Shown here piece after piece: positions 25,727-34,745 of a DNA stretch of 39,626 nt (within the stretch, counting starts at the first letter, position 1; every line of letters starts with the position of its first letter). A model generated the notes under the pieces. That model saw nothing but the letters and a program-made list of their open reading frames with translations. It was not told the DNA's origin and did no database searches. A program made the position numbers and the translations under genes. Source of the stretch: Alphaproteobacteria bacterium (GTDB lineage Bacteria > Pseudomonadota > Alphaproteobacteria > SHVP01); the NCBI GenBank assembly GCA_009694165.1, contig SHVP01000012.1, positions 1-39,626 of the forward strand, given 5' to 3'.

Positions 25727-26608
25727 TCACCAGGCGAGCTGGGTCATCACCGCAGCTGGCCTCCAAGCGGCGGCCGCGAGCACCGCACCCAGGCGCGGGT
25801 CGTCCGCCGTGCGGACGCCGGCCAATTCCGCCGCGTGCATGCCGCCGAGGATGAAAATCGAATCGATTCCCTGCGCCGCCGCCCCGGCGATGTCGGTGCG
25901 CAGGCTGTCGCCGATGGCGATGATGCGGCGCCGGTCGATACCCGGCAACAACTCGAGACAAGCTGCATAGGCTGGCGGATGCGGCTTGCCAAAATAGGTC
26001 ACGGGCCCGCCCAGGCGCTCGTAGGCGAGCGCCAAGGCGCCGGCGCACGTGATCATGCGATCGCCGCGCATGACCGCGAGGTCGGGATTGACGCAGACAA
26101 GTTCCAGGTTCCGGGCCGCCGCCTGGGCGAGGAAATCGGCATAGTCCTCCGCCGTCTCGCGTTCGTCGTCGCGCGGCCCCGTCACCACGAGCAGCCGCGC
26201 CTCGGACAGGCGATCGACCTCTCGATAGGGCAAGCCCTCCATCACCGCGCGGTCGCGATCGGGGCCCACGTAGAGATAAGGGAGGCCGGCGGCGGGCGCG
26301 GCGCGACGGCCGAGCGCCCGGTGCGTCAGATCGCCCGACGTGACGAGCGCGTCGTAGGTCGGCCCCGGAATCCCGATCGCCTCTAATTGGTCGACCACGC
26401 CGGCGGTGCGGCGCGGCGAATTCGACAACAGTACCAGGCGAAGGCCAGAGGCGCGCATGCGGCGGAGACATTCGACGGCGCCCGGGTACGGCTGCCTGCC
26501 GTTGTGAAGAACGCCCCAAAGATCGAGGATGGCCGCGTCGTAGGCGCCAGCCAGCTCGGCCATTCTGCGCAGGAAGCGGAGGCCGGCATCCGGCGCCTCA
26601 GCGGCCAT
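25727..26608 (-). CDS. HAD-family phosphatase (NagD/TIGR01459-like)
   Basis: 293 residues from the ATG at 26606-26608. Motif I AILDLWGVLHNG carries the nucleophilic aspartate, with tryptophan in the place of the second aspartate as is usual in this alphaproteobacterial subgroup. Motif II is LLSNSPRR, the late lysine is in YFGKPHPP, and motif IV is IAIGDSLRTDIAGA. A C2-type cap lies between. Substrate unknown; related NagD proteins hydrolyse nucleotide or sugar phosphates. It is the last gene of the minus-strand SRAP-pyrD-EAL-HAD operon and overlaps the EAL gene end by 11 bases. Confidence 0.88.
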   Translation of the reverse strand: MAAEAPDAGLRFLRRMAELAGAYDAAILDLWGVLHNGRQPYPGAVECLRRMRASGLRLVLLSNSPRRTAGVVDQLEAIGIPGPTYDALVTSGDLTHRALGRRAAPAAGLPYLYVGPDRDRAVMEGLPYREVDRLSEARLLVVTGPRDDERETAEDYADFLAQAAARNLELVCVNPDLAVMRGDRMITCAGALALAYERLGGPVTYFGKPHPPAYAACLELLPGIDRRRIIAIGDSLRTDIAGAAAQGIDSIFILGGMHAAELAGVRTADDPRLGAVLAAAAWRPAAVMTQLAW

Positions 26609-27797
26609 CGCGCGCCAGACCCGGTTCGCCAAACAGATAGCCCTGGGCGAGCGCGATGCCGTGGCGCTCGAGCCGCTCGAGCCGCTCGGCCGCCTCGTCG
26701 GTCTCGATCCGATCGGCGATCAGGGTGATGCCGCTCCGCCGCATCGCCTCGGCCAGGTCGGGCAGCCGAAAGGTCGATCCGCTCTGCGTCAGATCGCCCA
26801 ACAGGCGCTCGCCTTCAACCTTGGCGTAGCGGATGCCTTTCTTCGCGAGCGCGCGGAGATCGACCGACAGGTCGGTCACCCGGTCGACGGAGAAACCAAA
26901 ACCGAGCCGGTGCAGTGCCGTCAGAGCCGGCGCGACGCTTTCGCGCTCGGCTTCGTCCTGGCTGAGTTTGAACACCAGCGTCGAGGCGAGGTCGCGGCGC
27001 AACTCCATGTATTCGACAAACTGGTCGAAGAACTCGCGGTCGACGAGGCTCTCCACCGCGACGTTGCAGAAAAAACCAACGGACACGCGGTCGCGTTGCG
27101 CCCGCTTAATCATTTGCACGCAGCGAAACAGAAGCAGGTTGTCGATGGTGGTGATCGGCCCGGCCCGCACCACCACAGGAATGCACTGCTCGGGCAGAAT
27201 CAGGTTGCCCTGGTCGTCGCGCAGGCGCGAGAAGGCCTCGTAGAACCGCACCCGCCGGTCAGGCAGCTGGACGACCGGCTGCAGATAGAGGTCGTCGCGG
27301 TTGTTGGTTAACGCCTGGCGGGTGACCTCGAGGATCTGCGAACGGCTCAGGTCGGTGCGTTCGCCGCCGCGCGGAGTGGGCTCGCGCAGTTCGGCCACCG
27401 TCGTCGCCGACTCGCTTTCTGCCGCGGTCGGACTCCGCTTCGCCGGATCGAGCTTGGCGAGCAGGCCGCGCATCATCCGCATCTCCGACAGGAGGTCATC
27501 GTTCTTGCTCGCACTTCGGCCCAACGTGGTGCGCAGCTGGCCGACCTCGGCCACCAGGGATTCGTAGTCGCGCCAGAGCCGCGTCAGATCGACCTGCAAC
27601 CCGCGCAACCGCTCGGCATAGCGCTCGTCGGCGAACCAGCGGACGACGACCTCGTGCGTCACGGCGAGCAGCACGAACGACAGCACGGCGACAAGCAGGG
27701 CGGCGAACGCCTCGACGCCGGCCACGACGGCGGGCAGGACTAAAAAAACGCCGGCCGCCGGCGCCGCATAGAGCAGAAAAGCCGGCAGACACGTCAT
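26598..27797 (-). CDS. Membrane-anchored protein with degenerate EAL domain (TipF-like)
   Basis: 399 residues. Two N-terminal membrane helices (about 7-25 and 30-48), a coiled coil (about 56-120), then an EAL-type fold from about residue 150. The EAL signature is EAFSR (about 187-191). The metal-binding glutamate of LEITE is replaced by lysine (VFKLSQ), and DDFGTG is replaced by DRVTD. The asparagine (FFCNVAVESL) and lysine (YAKVEG) positions remain. A catalytic c-di-GMP phosphodiesterase is therefore unlikely; a c-di-GMP sensor or structural role is more likely. The helix-coil-EAL layout resembles Caulobacter TipF, a flagellar assembly protein, but there are no flagellar genes here. The ATG overlaps the pyrD stop. 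Confidence 0.82.
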   Translation of the reverse strand: MTCLPAFLLYAAPAAGVFLVLPAVVAGVEAFAALLVAVLSFVLLAVTHEVVVRWFADERYAERLRGLQVDLTRLWRDYESLVAEVGQLRTTLGRSASKNDDLLSEMRMMRGLLAKLDPAKRSPTAAESESATTVAELREPTPRGGERTDLSRSQILEVTRQALTNNRDDLYLQPVVQLPDRRVRFYEAFSRLRDDQGNLILPEQCIPVVVRAGPITTIDNLLLFRCVQMIKRAQRDRVSVGFFCNVAVESLVDREFFDQFVEYMELRRDLASTLVFKLSQDEAERESVAPALTALHRLGFGFSVDRVTDLSVDLRALAKKGIRYAKVEGERLLGDLTQSGSTFRLPDLAEAMRRSGITLIADRIETDEAAERLERLERHGIALAQGYLFGEPGLARDGR

Positions 27798-28864
27798 CGG
27801 CTCGCTCCGGCATCGCAGCCTACGGCGTCGGCGACATTGGCGAAACCGTCGCGCGCCAGCAGCGCGGCGAGGTCGCGACAGATCGTGCGGATCAACCCGG
27901 GTCCCTCGTAGATCATGGCGGTATAGAGCTGCACCAGGGTGGCGCCAGCGCGAATCTTGCGGTAGGCGTCTTCACCCGAGGCGACGCCGCCAACCCCGAC
28001 TAGCGGCAAGGCACCTTCGGTGCGCCGGTACATGTCGCGCAGCAATTCGGTCGCAGGCCCGAACAAGGGCACCCCGCTCAGTCCGCCGCTCTCGCCGCGA
28101 TACCGTCCGCGCAGCGACGGCGGCCGCGCCACCGTGGTGTTGCTGACGATCAGGCCGTCGAGCCGGCGGGCGCGAGCGACGGCAGCGATATCCGCCCGAT
28201 CCTCCTCGGCCAGGTCAGGGGCGATCTTGAGCAGCAGCGGCGGTCGCCCGTGTACGTTCGCCCGCGCCGCCAGTACCCGGTCGAGCAGCGCTTCGAGACG
28301 CCCGCGCGCCTGCCATTCGCGCAACCCCGGGGTGTTGGGCGAGGACACGTTGACGACGAGGTAGTCGGCCAGAGGACCGAAGGTCTGCACGCCGAGCACA
28401 TAGTCGGCAATCGGATCGGCGCTGTCCTTGTTGGCCCCGAGATTGATGCCAAGGACGCCACGGCGGCGAATGGTCGCCCGCGCCCGACGTACGTTAGCGG
28501 CCATCGCCGCATGGCCCAGGTTGTTGAAGCCGAGACGATTGATCACCGCCCGGTCTTCGCGCAGGCGAAAAACTCGCGGGCGCGGGTTCCCCATCTGGGG
28601 GCGCGGCGTCGTGCTGCCCACTTCGGCAAAGCCGAACCCGTGGCCCAGCATAGCGGCGACGGCCACACCGTTCTTGTCGAAGCCGGCCGCCAGGCCAACC
28701 GGATTGGCGATGGAAAATCCCCACAGATCGCGTCGCAGCGAGGGGAACGCCGTGGGCGGCCCGAGCAAGCCAAGCGCGCCGGCCCGAATCGAAGCGAGCG
28801 TCACGGCATGCGCGGTCTCGGGGGGCAGCAGATGGAGCCCGCGGGTCAGCCAGCGGTCGATCAC
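27794..28864 (-). CDS. pyrD: Dihydroorotate dehydrogenase (quinone), class 2
   Basis: 356 residues from a GTG at 28862-28864, which overlaps the stop of the SRAP gene (GTGA). Class 2 features: an N-terminal membrane-associating helix (DRWLTRGLHLLPPETAH), the FMN-binding GLAAGFDKNG, RLGFNN, the catalytic serine in VNVSSPNTPGLREWQ, LLLKIAPDL, GLIVSNTT and the phosphate-binding GVGGV. Reaction: oxidation of dihydroorotate to orotate with ubiquinone as acceptor. The frame continues upstream to 29713 but only as a shadow of the SRAP gene. The stop overlaps the ATG of the EAL gene. Confidence 0.96.
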   Translation of the reverse strand: MIDRWLTRGLHLLPPETAHAVTLASIRAGALGLLGPPTAFPSLRRDLWGFSIANPVGLAAGFDKNGVAVAAMLGHGFGFAEVGSTTPRPQMGNPRPRVFRLREDRAVINRLGFNNLGHAAMAANVRRARATIRRRGVLGINLGANKDSADPIADYVLGVQTFGPLADYLVVNVSSPNTPGLREWQARGRLEALLDRVLAARANVHGRPPLLLKIAPDLAEEDRADIAAVARARRLDGLIVSNTTVARPPSLRGRYRGESGGLSGVPLFGPATELLRDMYRRTEGALPLVGVGGVASGEDAYRKIRAGATLVQLYTAMIYEGPGLIRTICRDLAALLARDGFANVADAVGCDAGASR

Positions 28865-29613
28865 AGCAACGATCCCTGCCGGGCCGGTGCCGGCACCGGC
28901 GCCATGGCCGCCTCCGCCAGTGCCAGGCAGCGCTCGTCGTCGTTGCGCACGTTGTTGACGGTGGGTTGCACTGCCTGCACGTCGAGGGGAACGGCCTGAT
29001 GCCGTACCTGGTCGAGCAGGTCGGCGCTCTGGTCGGCCGCCGCCCCCAGCCAGGGTTCGAACGAGACGGCGTCCAGCATCATCGGCATGCGGTCGTGGAT
29101 GGCCCGTACCGCGGCACTCGCCGCATCGGTCGTGAGAATCGAAAAGGTCTCGATCACCTGGCCGGCCGGTCCGACGTCGCGCGGACTGCCGTTGTCCTGC
29201 GTCTTTGGTCGTAGCCAGCGTTCCCACAGGCCAGCGAAAACCATCGGCGCACGGTCGGTCCGGCGCACCAGATAGGGCTGTCGCACCTTGCCCTCGACCC
29301 GCCACTCGTAATAGCCATCGGCTGGCACGAGGCAGCGGCGCAGTCGTACGGCCTCGCGGAAGGAGGGCTTGTCGAGCACCGACTCGCTGCGGGCGTTGAT
29401 GGTTCTCGCCCCGATCGACAGGTCGCTTGCCCAAGCCGGCACCAATCCCCACCGCAGCATGGCCATGGCGCGGCTGCCCTCGACCAGGCACACGACCGGC
29501 ATCAGGTCGGTTGGCGCCACGTTGTAGCGCGCCGGGAAGTTCGGCACGGCGACGACGCCGAACAGACGGCGCATCGCCTCGGGCGGCGACAACAGGAGGT
29601 AGCGACCACACAT
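28861..29613 (-). CDS. SRAP-domain protein (YedK/HMCES family)
   Basis: 250 residues from the ATG at 29611-29613, chosen because the second residue is the catalytic cysteine (MCGRYLL) exposed by removal of methionine. The family residues follow: RYNVAPTD, LRWGLVPAWA, the asparagine in TINARSES, the glutamate in PADGYYEW, and the histidine in IHDRMPM. Role: forms a covalent thiazolidine link with abasic sites in single-stranded DNA and so shields them. The gene is often DNA-damage-linked. It heads a minus-strand operon with pyrD and is divergent from an S24-type regulator with only about 70 bases between them. Confidence 0.94.
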   Translation of the reverse strand: MCGRYLLLSPPEAMRRLFGVVAVPNFPARYNVAPTDLMPVVCLVEGSRAMAMLRWGLVPAWASDLSIGARTINARSESVLDKPSFREAVRLRRCLVPADGYYEWRVEGKVRQPYLVRRTDRAPMVFAGLWERWLRPKTQDNGSPRDVGPAGQVIETFSILTTDAASAAVRAIHDRMPMMLDAVSFEPWLGAAADQSADLLDQVRHQAVPLDVQAVQPTVNNVRNDDERCLALAEAAMAPVPAPARQGSLL

Positions 29614-29634
29614 GGCGGCGCATCCTAGCCATTT

Positions 29635-29671
29635 CGCCGCGGTGAACCGAGCAGCGTTTGACCCGCCGCGG
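29635..29671. promoter_or_regulatory. Repeated CGCCGCGG elements between SRAP and S24 genes
   Basis: The octamer CGCCGCGG occurs at 29635-29642 and again at 29664-29671, 29 bases apart (close to three helical turns), in the short divergent intergenic region. Both contain the palindrome CCGCGG. A TTGACC at 29658-29663 may be a -35 element for the S24 gene. They could be operators for the S24/HTH regulator, but such words are also expected by chance in high-GC DNA. Confidence 0.25.
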
Positions 29672-29684
29672 CAGGCATAAGAAA

Positions 29685-30323
29685 ATGTTCCCAATGGTCT
29701 CGCATCGCGACATCTGGCGGGCGCTCGATACCTTGGCGGGGCGGCACGGCTATTCGCCCTCGGGTCTGGCGGTGCGCGCCGGCCTCGACTCGACCGCCTT
29801 CAACAAGAGCAAGCGCGTGTCGCGCGATGGCCGCCCGCGTTGGCCATCGACCGAAAGCATCGCCAAGGTGCTGGCCGTCACGGCGACGTCCTTCGACGAT
29901 TTCGCCGGCCTGGTCGGCACCGAGAGCGCGCGGACGGGCGCCCGCGTGCCGGTCCTCGGCCTCGCCCAGACCGGACATAGCGGCTTTTTCGACGACGCCG
30001 GCTTCCCGAAGGGTACCGGATGGGAGGAAGTGGACTGGCCGGCGATCGACGCGGCCAACGTCTATGCGCTCCGCATCACCGGCGACAGCATGCAGCCAGT
30101 CTACCGGCCCGGCGATGTGATCATCGTCTCGCCCCACGCCGGTGCCCGGCGCGGCGATCGGGTGGTCGTCAAGCTGACCAGCGGCGAGGTGATGGCCAAG
30201 CAGCTGGGCGCACGCTCGCGCGAGCGTGTCGAGCTCCTATCGCTCAATCCGGCGCACGAACCCCTCCACGTCGCCGCCGACAAGGTGGTCTGGATGGCGC
30301 GCATCCTGTGGGCGAGCCAATAG
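29685..30323 (+). CDS. S24-family HTH transcriptional regulator (LexA/CI-like)
   Basis: 212 residues from the ATG at 29685; an ATG three codons later (29694) is the alternative, and homology begins at about VSHRDIWRALD. An N-terminal helix-turn-helix (residues 15-60, with GYSPSGLAVRAGLDSTAFNK) is joined to a C-terminal S24 peptidase fold. That fold has the catalytic serine in RITGDSMQPVYRPGD (about S135) and the lysine in RVVVKLTSGEVMAKQ (about K163). In LexA-like proteins this pair cleaves a linker bond on DNA damage; no clear Ala-Gly site is seen, only LAQTGHSG. It is divergent from the SRAP gene and ends 1 base from the lysK stop. A regulatory link to SRAP is inference. Confidence 0.88.
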   Translation: MFPMVSHRDIWRALDTLAGRHGYSPSGLAVRAGLDSTAFNKSKRVSRDGRPRWPSTESIAKVLAVTATSFDDFAGLVGTESARTGARVPVLGLAQTGHSGFFDDAGFPKGTGWEEVDWPAIDAANVYALRITGDSMQPVYRPGDVIIVSPHAGARRGDRVVVKLTSGEVMAKQLGARSRERVELLSLNPAHEPLHVAADKVVWMARILWASQ

Positions 30324-30324
30324 G

Positions 30325-31902
30325 CTACTCGGCGGCGGCCGAATGTCCGGCCAGGGTATCGCGGATGAGCGTGACGAAGTTGTCGACGCCGTAGAGCGCC
30401 ACGAACGAACCCATGCGCGGCCCTTCCTTCTGGCCGAACAACACTTCGTACATCGCCGCGAACCAGTCGCGCAGATTGGCGAAGGCATGGCGCTTGCCGA
30501 CCTCGTAAATCTCGCTTTGGATCGCTTCGGCAGTGGCGTCGTTCGGCAACCGAGCCAGCGTCGCCGCAAGATCGAGCAGGGCCGCGCGTTCGCCGTCGCT
30601 CGCTGGGCGATAGGTCTTGGCCGGTTTGACAAAATCGCGGTAGTAGCGCAACGCGTAGCCGATCAGACGGTCGAGCAACGGATAACGCTCGGGGGTCGCG
30701 CCGGCAATGTAGCGGCTGATGAAGCCCCATAGCACCGTCTGATCCTCGGTATTGCACACGCTGACGAGATTCAACAACAGGCCGAAGGTGACCGGCATCT
30801 GCTCGGCGGGTGGGTGGCCGGCATGGATGTGCCACACCGGGTTGTCGCGCCGGGCCGCCTCGTCCTCGCCGGCGCTGCGCGCGAGCAGACCCACATACTC
30901 GTCGACGGCGCGGGGAATTACGTCGAAATGGAGCCGCTTCGCCTTGCGCGGCGCCTGGTACATGTAAAGCGCCAGGCTTTCCGGCGAGGCGTAGGTCAGC
31001 CACTCTTCGATGGTGAGACCATTGCCGCGCGACTTCGAGATTTTCTCGCCCTTGTCGTCGAGGAACAGCTCGTAGATGAACCCCTCGGGCGGTGGGCTGC
31101 CGAGGATGAGGCAGATCTGGCTCGACAGCTTGGCCGAGTCGATTAGGTCCTTGCCAGCCATCTCGTAATCGACGCCGAGCGCGGTCCAGCGCATCGCCCA
31201 GTCGACTTTCCATTGCAACTTGCAATGACCGCCCGTTACCGGAACCTCGACCAGAACCTCATTCTCATCGCGATAGACGATGGTCCCCGCGTCGACCCGG
31301 CGTTCGACCGTCGGCACCTGCAAGACGCGCCCGGTGCGCGGACAGACCGGCAGGAACGGACTGTAAGTGGCGCGTCGCTCCGGCCCGATGGTGGGAGTGA
31401 TGACGTTCTTCACCTGGTCGTACTGGCGCAGCACCTTGAGCAGGGTCTCGTCGAACAGGCCGCTGCGGTAGCACTCGGTCGCGCTCTTGAACTCGTAGGC
31501 GAAGTCGAAGGCGTCGAGGAAGGCGCGCAGGCGGGCGTTGTTGTGGGCACCGAAGCTCTCGTGCGTGCCGAACGGATCGGGCACCGCGGTCAGCGGCTTG
31601 CCGATGTGCCGCTCGAGCATCTCCTTGTTGGGGACATTGTCGGGCACCTTGCGCAGGCCGTCCATGTCGTCCGAAAAGGCGAACAGACGAGTCGGGATGT
31701 CCGACAGCTTGGTGAAGGCGTGACGCACCATGGTGGTGCGGGCGACCTCGCCGAAGGTGCCGATGTGGGGCAGGCCCGAGGGGCCATAGCCGGTCTCGAA
31801 CAGGCAAAAACCCTTACCCGGCGGGCCGGCCTTGAAACGCTCGATCAGCCGGGCCGCTTCCTGAAAGGGCCACGCCTTGCTGGCGGCGGTATCGACCAAC
31901 AT
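30325..31902 (-). CDS. lysK: Lysyl-tRNA synthetase, class I
   Basis: 525 residues from the ATG at 31900-31902 with AGGA about 8 bases upstream. Class I motifs are clear: [12 protein letters not shown] (HIGH-like, residues 46-49) and [10 protein letters not shown] (KMSKS-like, about 287-291). The sequence follows the archaeal/alphaproteobacterial class I LysRS and is unrelated to the class II LysS of most bacteria. Reaction: ATP-dependent charging of tRNA-Lys. The class I form is a useful taxonomic pointer. It is tail to tail with the S24 gene with one base between them. Upstream 31903-32011 is the divergent space shared with the helicase gene. Confidence 0.97.
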   Translation of the reverse strand: MLVDTAASKAWPFQEAARLIERFKAGPPGKGFCLFETGYGPSGLPHIGTFGEVARTTMVRHAFTKLSDIPTRLFAFSDDMDGLRKVPDNVPNKEMLERHIGKPLTAVPDPFGTHESFGAHNNARLRAFLDAFDFAYEFKSATECYRSGLFDETLLKVLRQYDQVKNVITPTIGPERRATYSPFLPVCPRTGRVLQVPTVERRVDAGTIVYRDENEVLVEVPVTGGHCKLQWKVDWAMRWTALGVDYEMAGKDLIDSAKLSSQICLILGSPPPEGFIYELFLDDKGEKISKSRGNGLTIEEWLTYASPESLALYMYQAPRKAKRLHFDVIPRAVDEYVGLLARSAGEDEAARRDNPVWHIHAGHPPAEQMPVTFGLLLNLVSVCNTEDQTVLWGFISRYIAGATPERYPLLDRLIGYALRYYRDFVKPAKTYRPASDGERAALLDLAATLARLPNDATAEAIQSEIYEVGKRHAFANLRDWFAAMYEVLFGQKEGPRMGSFVALYGVDNFVTLIRDTLAGHSAAAE

Positions 31903-31976
31903 GGCGTCCTATCCTTGCTGCAATTCAGGGGGCGGACCCTAGGCGCTGGTCGGTAACCGGTCAACCCACGGCGCTT

Positions 31977-32006
31977 TTGCTTCGGCCCGAGGCGGCCGTC
32001 CATAAT
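31977..32006 (+). promoter_or_regulatory. Possible promoter of the DinG-like helicase gene
   Basis: TTGCTT (31977-31982), an 18-base spacer and CATAAT (32001-32006; five of six). The ATG follows 5 bases later with no Shine-Dalgarno sequence, so a leaderless transcript is likely if this is the promoter. No alphaproteobacterial LexA box (GTTC-N7-GTTC) is visible. Confidence 0.4.
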
Positions 32007-32011
32007 GGGCC

Positions 32012-34702
32012 ATGAATCGCGTCGACCGCCTCGCCAAGGTCCCGGCGGCCCCTGCGCTGGTGATGGCGCCGAGTTACGCCCTGTGGCTGAGCCGCGACGG
32101 CGAGGTCGAGGAGCTGGCCTTCGCCGATGCCGCGGCGCGTGCCGTGGCGGCGGCGCCCTTCGTCTGCCACGCGGTGGCGACCGCGCGGGCGCTCGCCAGC
32201 GAGCGCTTTGCCGCCTTCGATCTGTTGGAACTCTTCGCCTTCGTCCGGCCCGCCGTCTTCTGCCTGCCGACTCCGCGCGGCCTCGCCCAGGCCTTGCATC
32301 TGCCCGCACCGGGCGACGCGCTCGCTGCGGCGCTGCTGTTGCCGCGGTTGGCGGCGGCCCTGCTGGCTGAACTCGGCGCGCTCTCCGCCAAGTCGGCCAG
32401 CCAGGCCCGCGCGCTCGCCCGCACGATGGACAAGGCCGAGTGGCCGTGGGCCCCCTTCGTGCTCGAACAATTGGCCGGGAAATCCAAACGATCCTCTGCC
32501 GGCTTCGACATCTGGCGCACGCTCCCGGCCTGGGTCGAACGCACCGCCGCCCCCGACCGCAACGAAGTGGCGGTCAGCGCCGAGGAAGCCCGCGCCCGCG
32601 TCCGCGAGCTGACGGCGGGGGCCGAACAACGTCCCGAGCAGGAAGACTTTTCCGCCGCAGTGGTCGGCGCGTTTCAACCGCGACGCGGCGACGAGCAGCC
32701 CGCCATCGTGCTCGCCGAGGCGGGAACCGGAACGGGAAAGACGCTCGGCTATCTCGCCGCCGCCACCCTCTGGTCAGAGCGCAACAGCGAGCCGGTATGG
32801 ATCAGCACCTTCACCAAGAACCTGCAGAGCCAGATCAGCGCCGAACTCGACCGCATCCTGCCCGAGCGCGCCCGCGGTGCCGTCGCCGTCCGCAAGGGCC
32901 GCGAGAACTACTTGTGCCTGCTGAACTACGAAGACGCCGTCGGACGCCTGGCGCTCGGCGGCGCCTCGATCGGGCTCGGACTGATCGCGCGCTGGGCGCA
33001 GGCCAGTCGCGACGGCGATCTCGTGAGCGGCGATTTTCCCGGCTGGCTCCGGCAACTGGTCGGTTGGCCGACGACGACGGCCGTCGTGGATCATGCCGGT
33101 GAGTGCGTGCGCTCGGCCTGTCCGCACTATTCTAAATGCTTCGTCGAGCGGGCGATCCGGCGCAGTCGCGTGGCCAGCATCGTCGTCGTCAATCATGCCT
33201 TGGTCGTGGCCCAGGCGGTGAGCGGCCACCTCGACGGCGATGGGCCGCAGCGCATCATCTTCGACGAAGCGCATCACCTGTTCGAGGTGGCCGACGCAGC
33301 GTTCACCGCCCGGCTCAGCGGTCGCAGCGGCGCCCGGCTGCGGCGCTGGATCCGCGGCGCCGCCCGCAGCCGCGCCCGTCGCACCGGTCTGCTCGCGCGC
33401 TATGGCGAAACCCTGCAAGGCATCCCGGGGGCGACCGAGGCGCTGCAACAGGCGGCGCGCGCCGCCCGCATCCTGCCGCGGCGCGGCTTCGGCACCGAGA
33501 CGTCGATGACGGTGTTCGAGCACTTCCTCGCGGCGGTGGCCGATCACGTGCGCGGACGCGACGACCCCGGTTCGTTCTACGACATCGAAGCCGACAAGAC
33601 GAACCCGCCCGCGGCGCTGCTCGGCCACGCCGACGCGCTCAAGGAGGAACTCGGCAAGCTGACCACGGCGCTCGCCGCTGTCGTCGCCGCCATCGCCTCC
33701 TATCTCGAGACGACCGCCGACCTCGATCGCTCGACCGCCCAGCGCCTCGAGGCGATTCGCCGAACCGTCGACCGCCACGCCGCCACGGTGCGCACCTGGA
33801 CCGCCATGCTGGGCGACCTGGCGCGGGCGACGCCTCCCGCGTTCCTCGACTGGTTCGCGATCGAGCGCGACGCCGGGCGCGACCGCGACGCCGGCATGTT
33901 CCGCTCGTGGGTCGACCCGACCGCGCCGTTCGCCGAGGCGGTACTGAAGCGGGCTGCCGGGGCCGTCCTCACCTCGGCCACGTTGCGCGACACCGCGGGC
34001 GAGTCGGAGGACTGGGCTGCAGCCGAGGTCCGCACCGGCGCCCATCACCTGGCCTTTCCCGCCATGCGCTCGCGCGTGCCCTCGCCGTTCGATTACGCCA
34101 GCCAGACCCGGATCTTCGTCGCCGCCGACGTCGCCAAGGGCGACCGTCTCGCCCTTGCCCACGCCTTTCGCGAGCTGTTTCTGGCGGCGGGTGGCGGCGC
34201 CCTCGGCCTGTTCACCTCGATCGCCCGCCTTCGCGACGCGCAGGCGGCGCTGGTGCGGCCGCTCGCCGCGCGCGGCATTCCGCTGTTCGCCCAACATGTC
34301 GACGGCCTCGACACGGCGACGCTGATCGACATGTTCCGCGCCGAACCCGACTCCTGCCTGCTCGGCACCGATGCGACGCGGGACGGTATCGACGTGCCGG
34401 GACGGGCGCTCCGACTGGTCGTCTTCGAACGTGTGCCCTGGCCGCGCCAAACGCTGCTGCATCGTGCCCGCCGCGATCACTTCGGCGGCGGCGCCTACGA
34501 CGACCGGCTGATCCGGCTTCGCCTCAAGCAGGCCTACGGGCGGCTTATCCGTCGGCGCACCGACCAGGGCGTGTTTGTCCTTCTCGACAAAGCCTTCCCG
34601 TCCCGCTTTCTGACGGCCTTCCCCACCGGCGTGCGCATCGAGCGCGCACCCCTGGCCGAGATCGTCGCCGCCACCAAGGAATTCCTTGCCCCACCGGCGT
34701 GA
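32012..34702 (+). CDS. DinG/XPD-type ATP-dependent DNA helicase
   Basis: 896 residues. The helicase part begins near residue 210: P-loop EAGTGTGKTLGYLA (about 236-249), DEAH box IIFDEAHH (418-421), and the late motifs SATLRD, LFTSIARLRDA, LLGTDATRDGIDVPG and AYGRLIRR. Four cysteines between motifs I and II (C302, C365, C370, C376; CVRSACPHYSKC) fit a [4Fe-4S] cluster as in DinG/XPD. The first 200 residues are a separate domain, perhaps a degenerate exonuclease-like fold (see findings). Likely role: 5'-3' unwinding of damaged or R-loop DNA. There is no ribosome site before the ATG. Confidence 0.92.
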   Translation: MNRVDRLAKVPAAPALVMAPSYALWLSRDGEVEELAFADAAARAVAAAPFVCHAVATARALASERFAAFDLLELFAFVRPAVFCLPTPRGLAQALHLPAPGDALAAALLLPRLAAALLAELGALSAKSASQARALARTMDKAEWPWAPFVLEQLAGKSKRSSAGFDIWRTLPAWVERTAAPDRNEVAVSAEEARARVRELTAGAEQRPEQEDFSAAVVGAFQPRRGDEQPAIVLAEAGTGTGKTLGYLAAATLWSERNSEPVWISTFTKNLQSQISAELDRILPERARGAVAVRKGRENYLCLLNYEDAVGRLALGGASIGLGLIARWAQASRDGDLVSGDFPGWLRQLVGWPTTTAVVDHAGECVRSACPHYSKCFVERAIRRSRVASIVVVNHALVVAQAVSGHLDGDGPQRIIFDEAHHLFEVADAAFTARLSGRSGARLRRWIRGAARSRARRTGLLARYGETLQGIPGATEALQQAARAARILPRRGFGTETSMTVFEHFLAAVADHVRGRDDPGSFYDIEADKTNPPAALLGHADALKEELGKLTTALAAVVAAIASYLETTADLDRSTAQRLEAIRRTVDRHAATVRTWTAMLGDLARATPPAFLDWFAIERDAGRDRDAGMFRSWVDPTAPFAEAVLKRAAGAVLTSATLRDTAGESEDWAAAEVRTGAHHLAFPAMRSRVPSPFDYASQTRIFVAADVAKGDRLALAHAFRELFLAAGGGALGLFTSIARLRDAQAALVRPLAARGIPLFAQHVDGLDTATLIDMFRAEPDSCLLGTDATRDGIDVPGRALRLVVFERVPWPRQTLLHRARRDHFGGGAYDDRLIRLRLKQAYGRLIRRRTDQGVFVLLDKAFPSRFLTAFPTGVRIERAPLAEIVAATKEFLAPPA

Positions 34703-34745
34703 GGGCACTACGGTTGCGCCGCTTTTTCCAACCCCGTGTGTCTGT

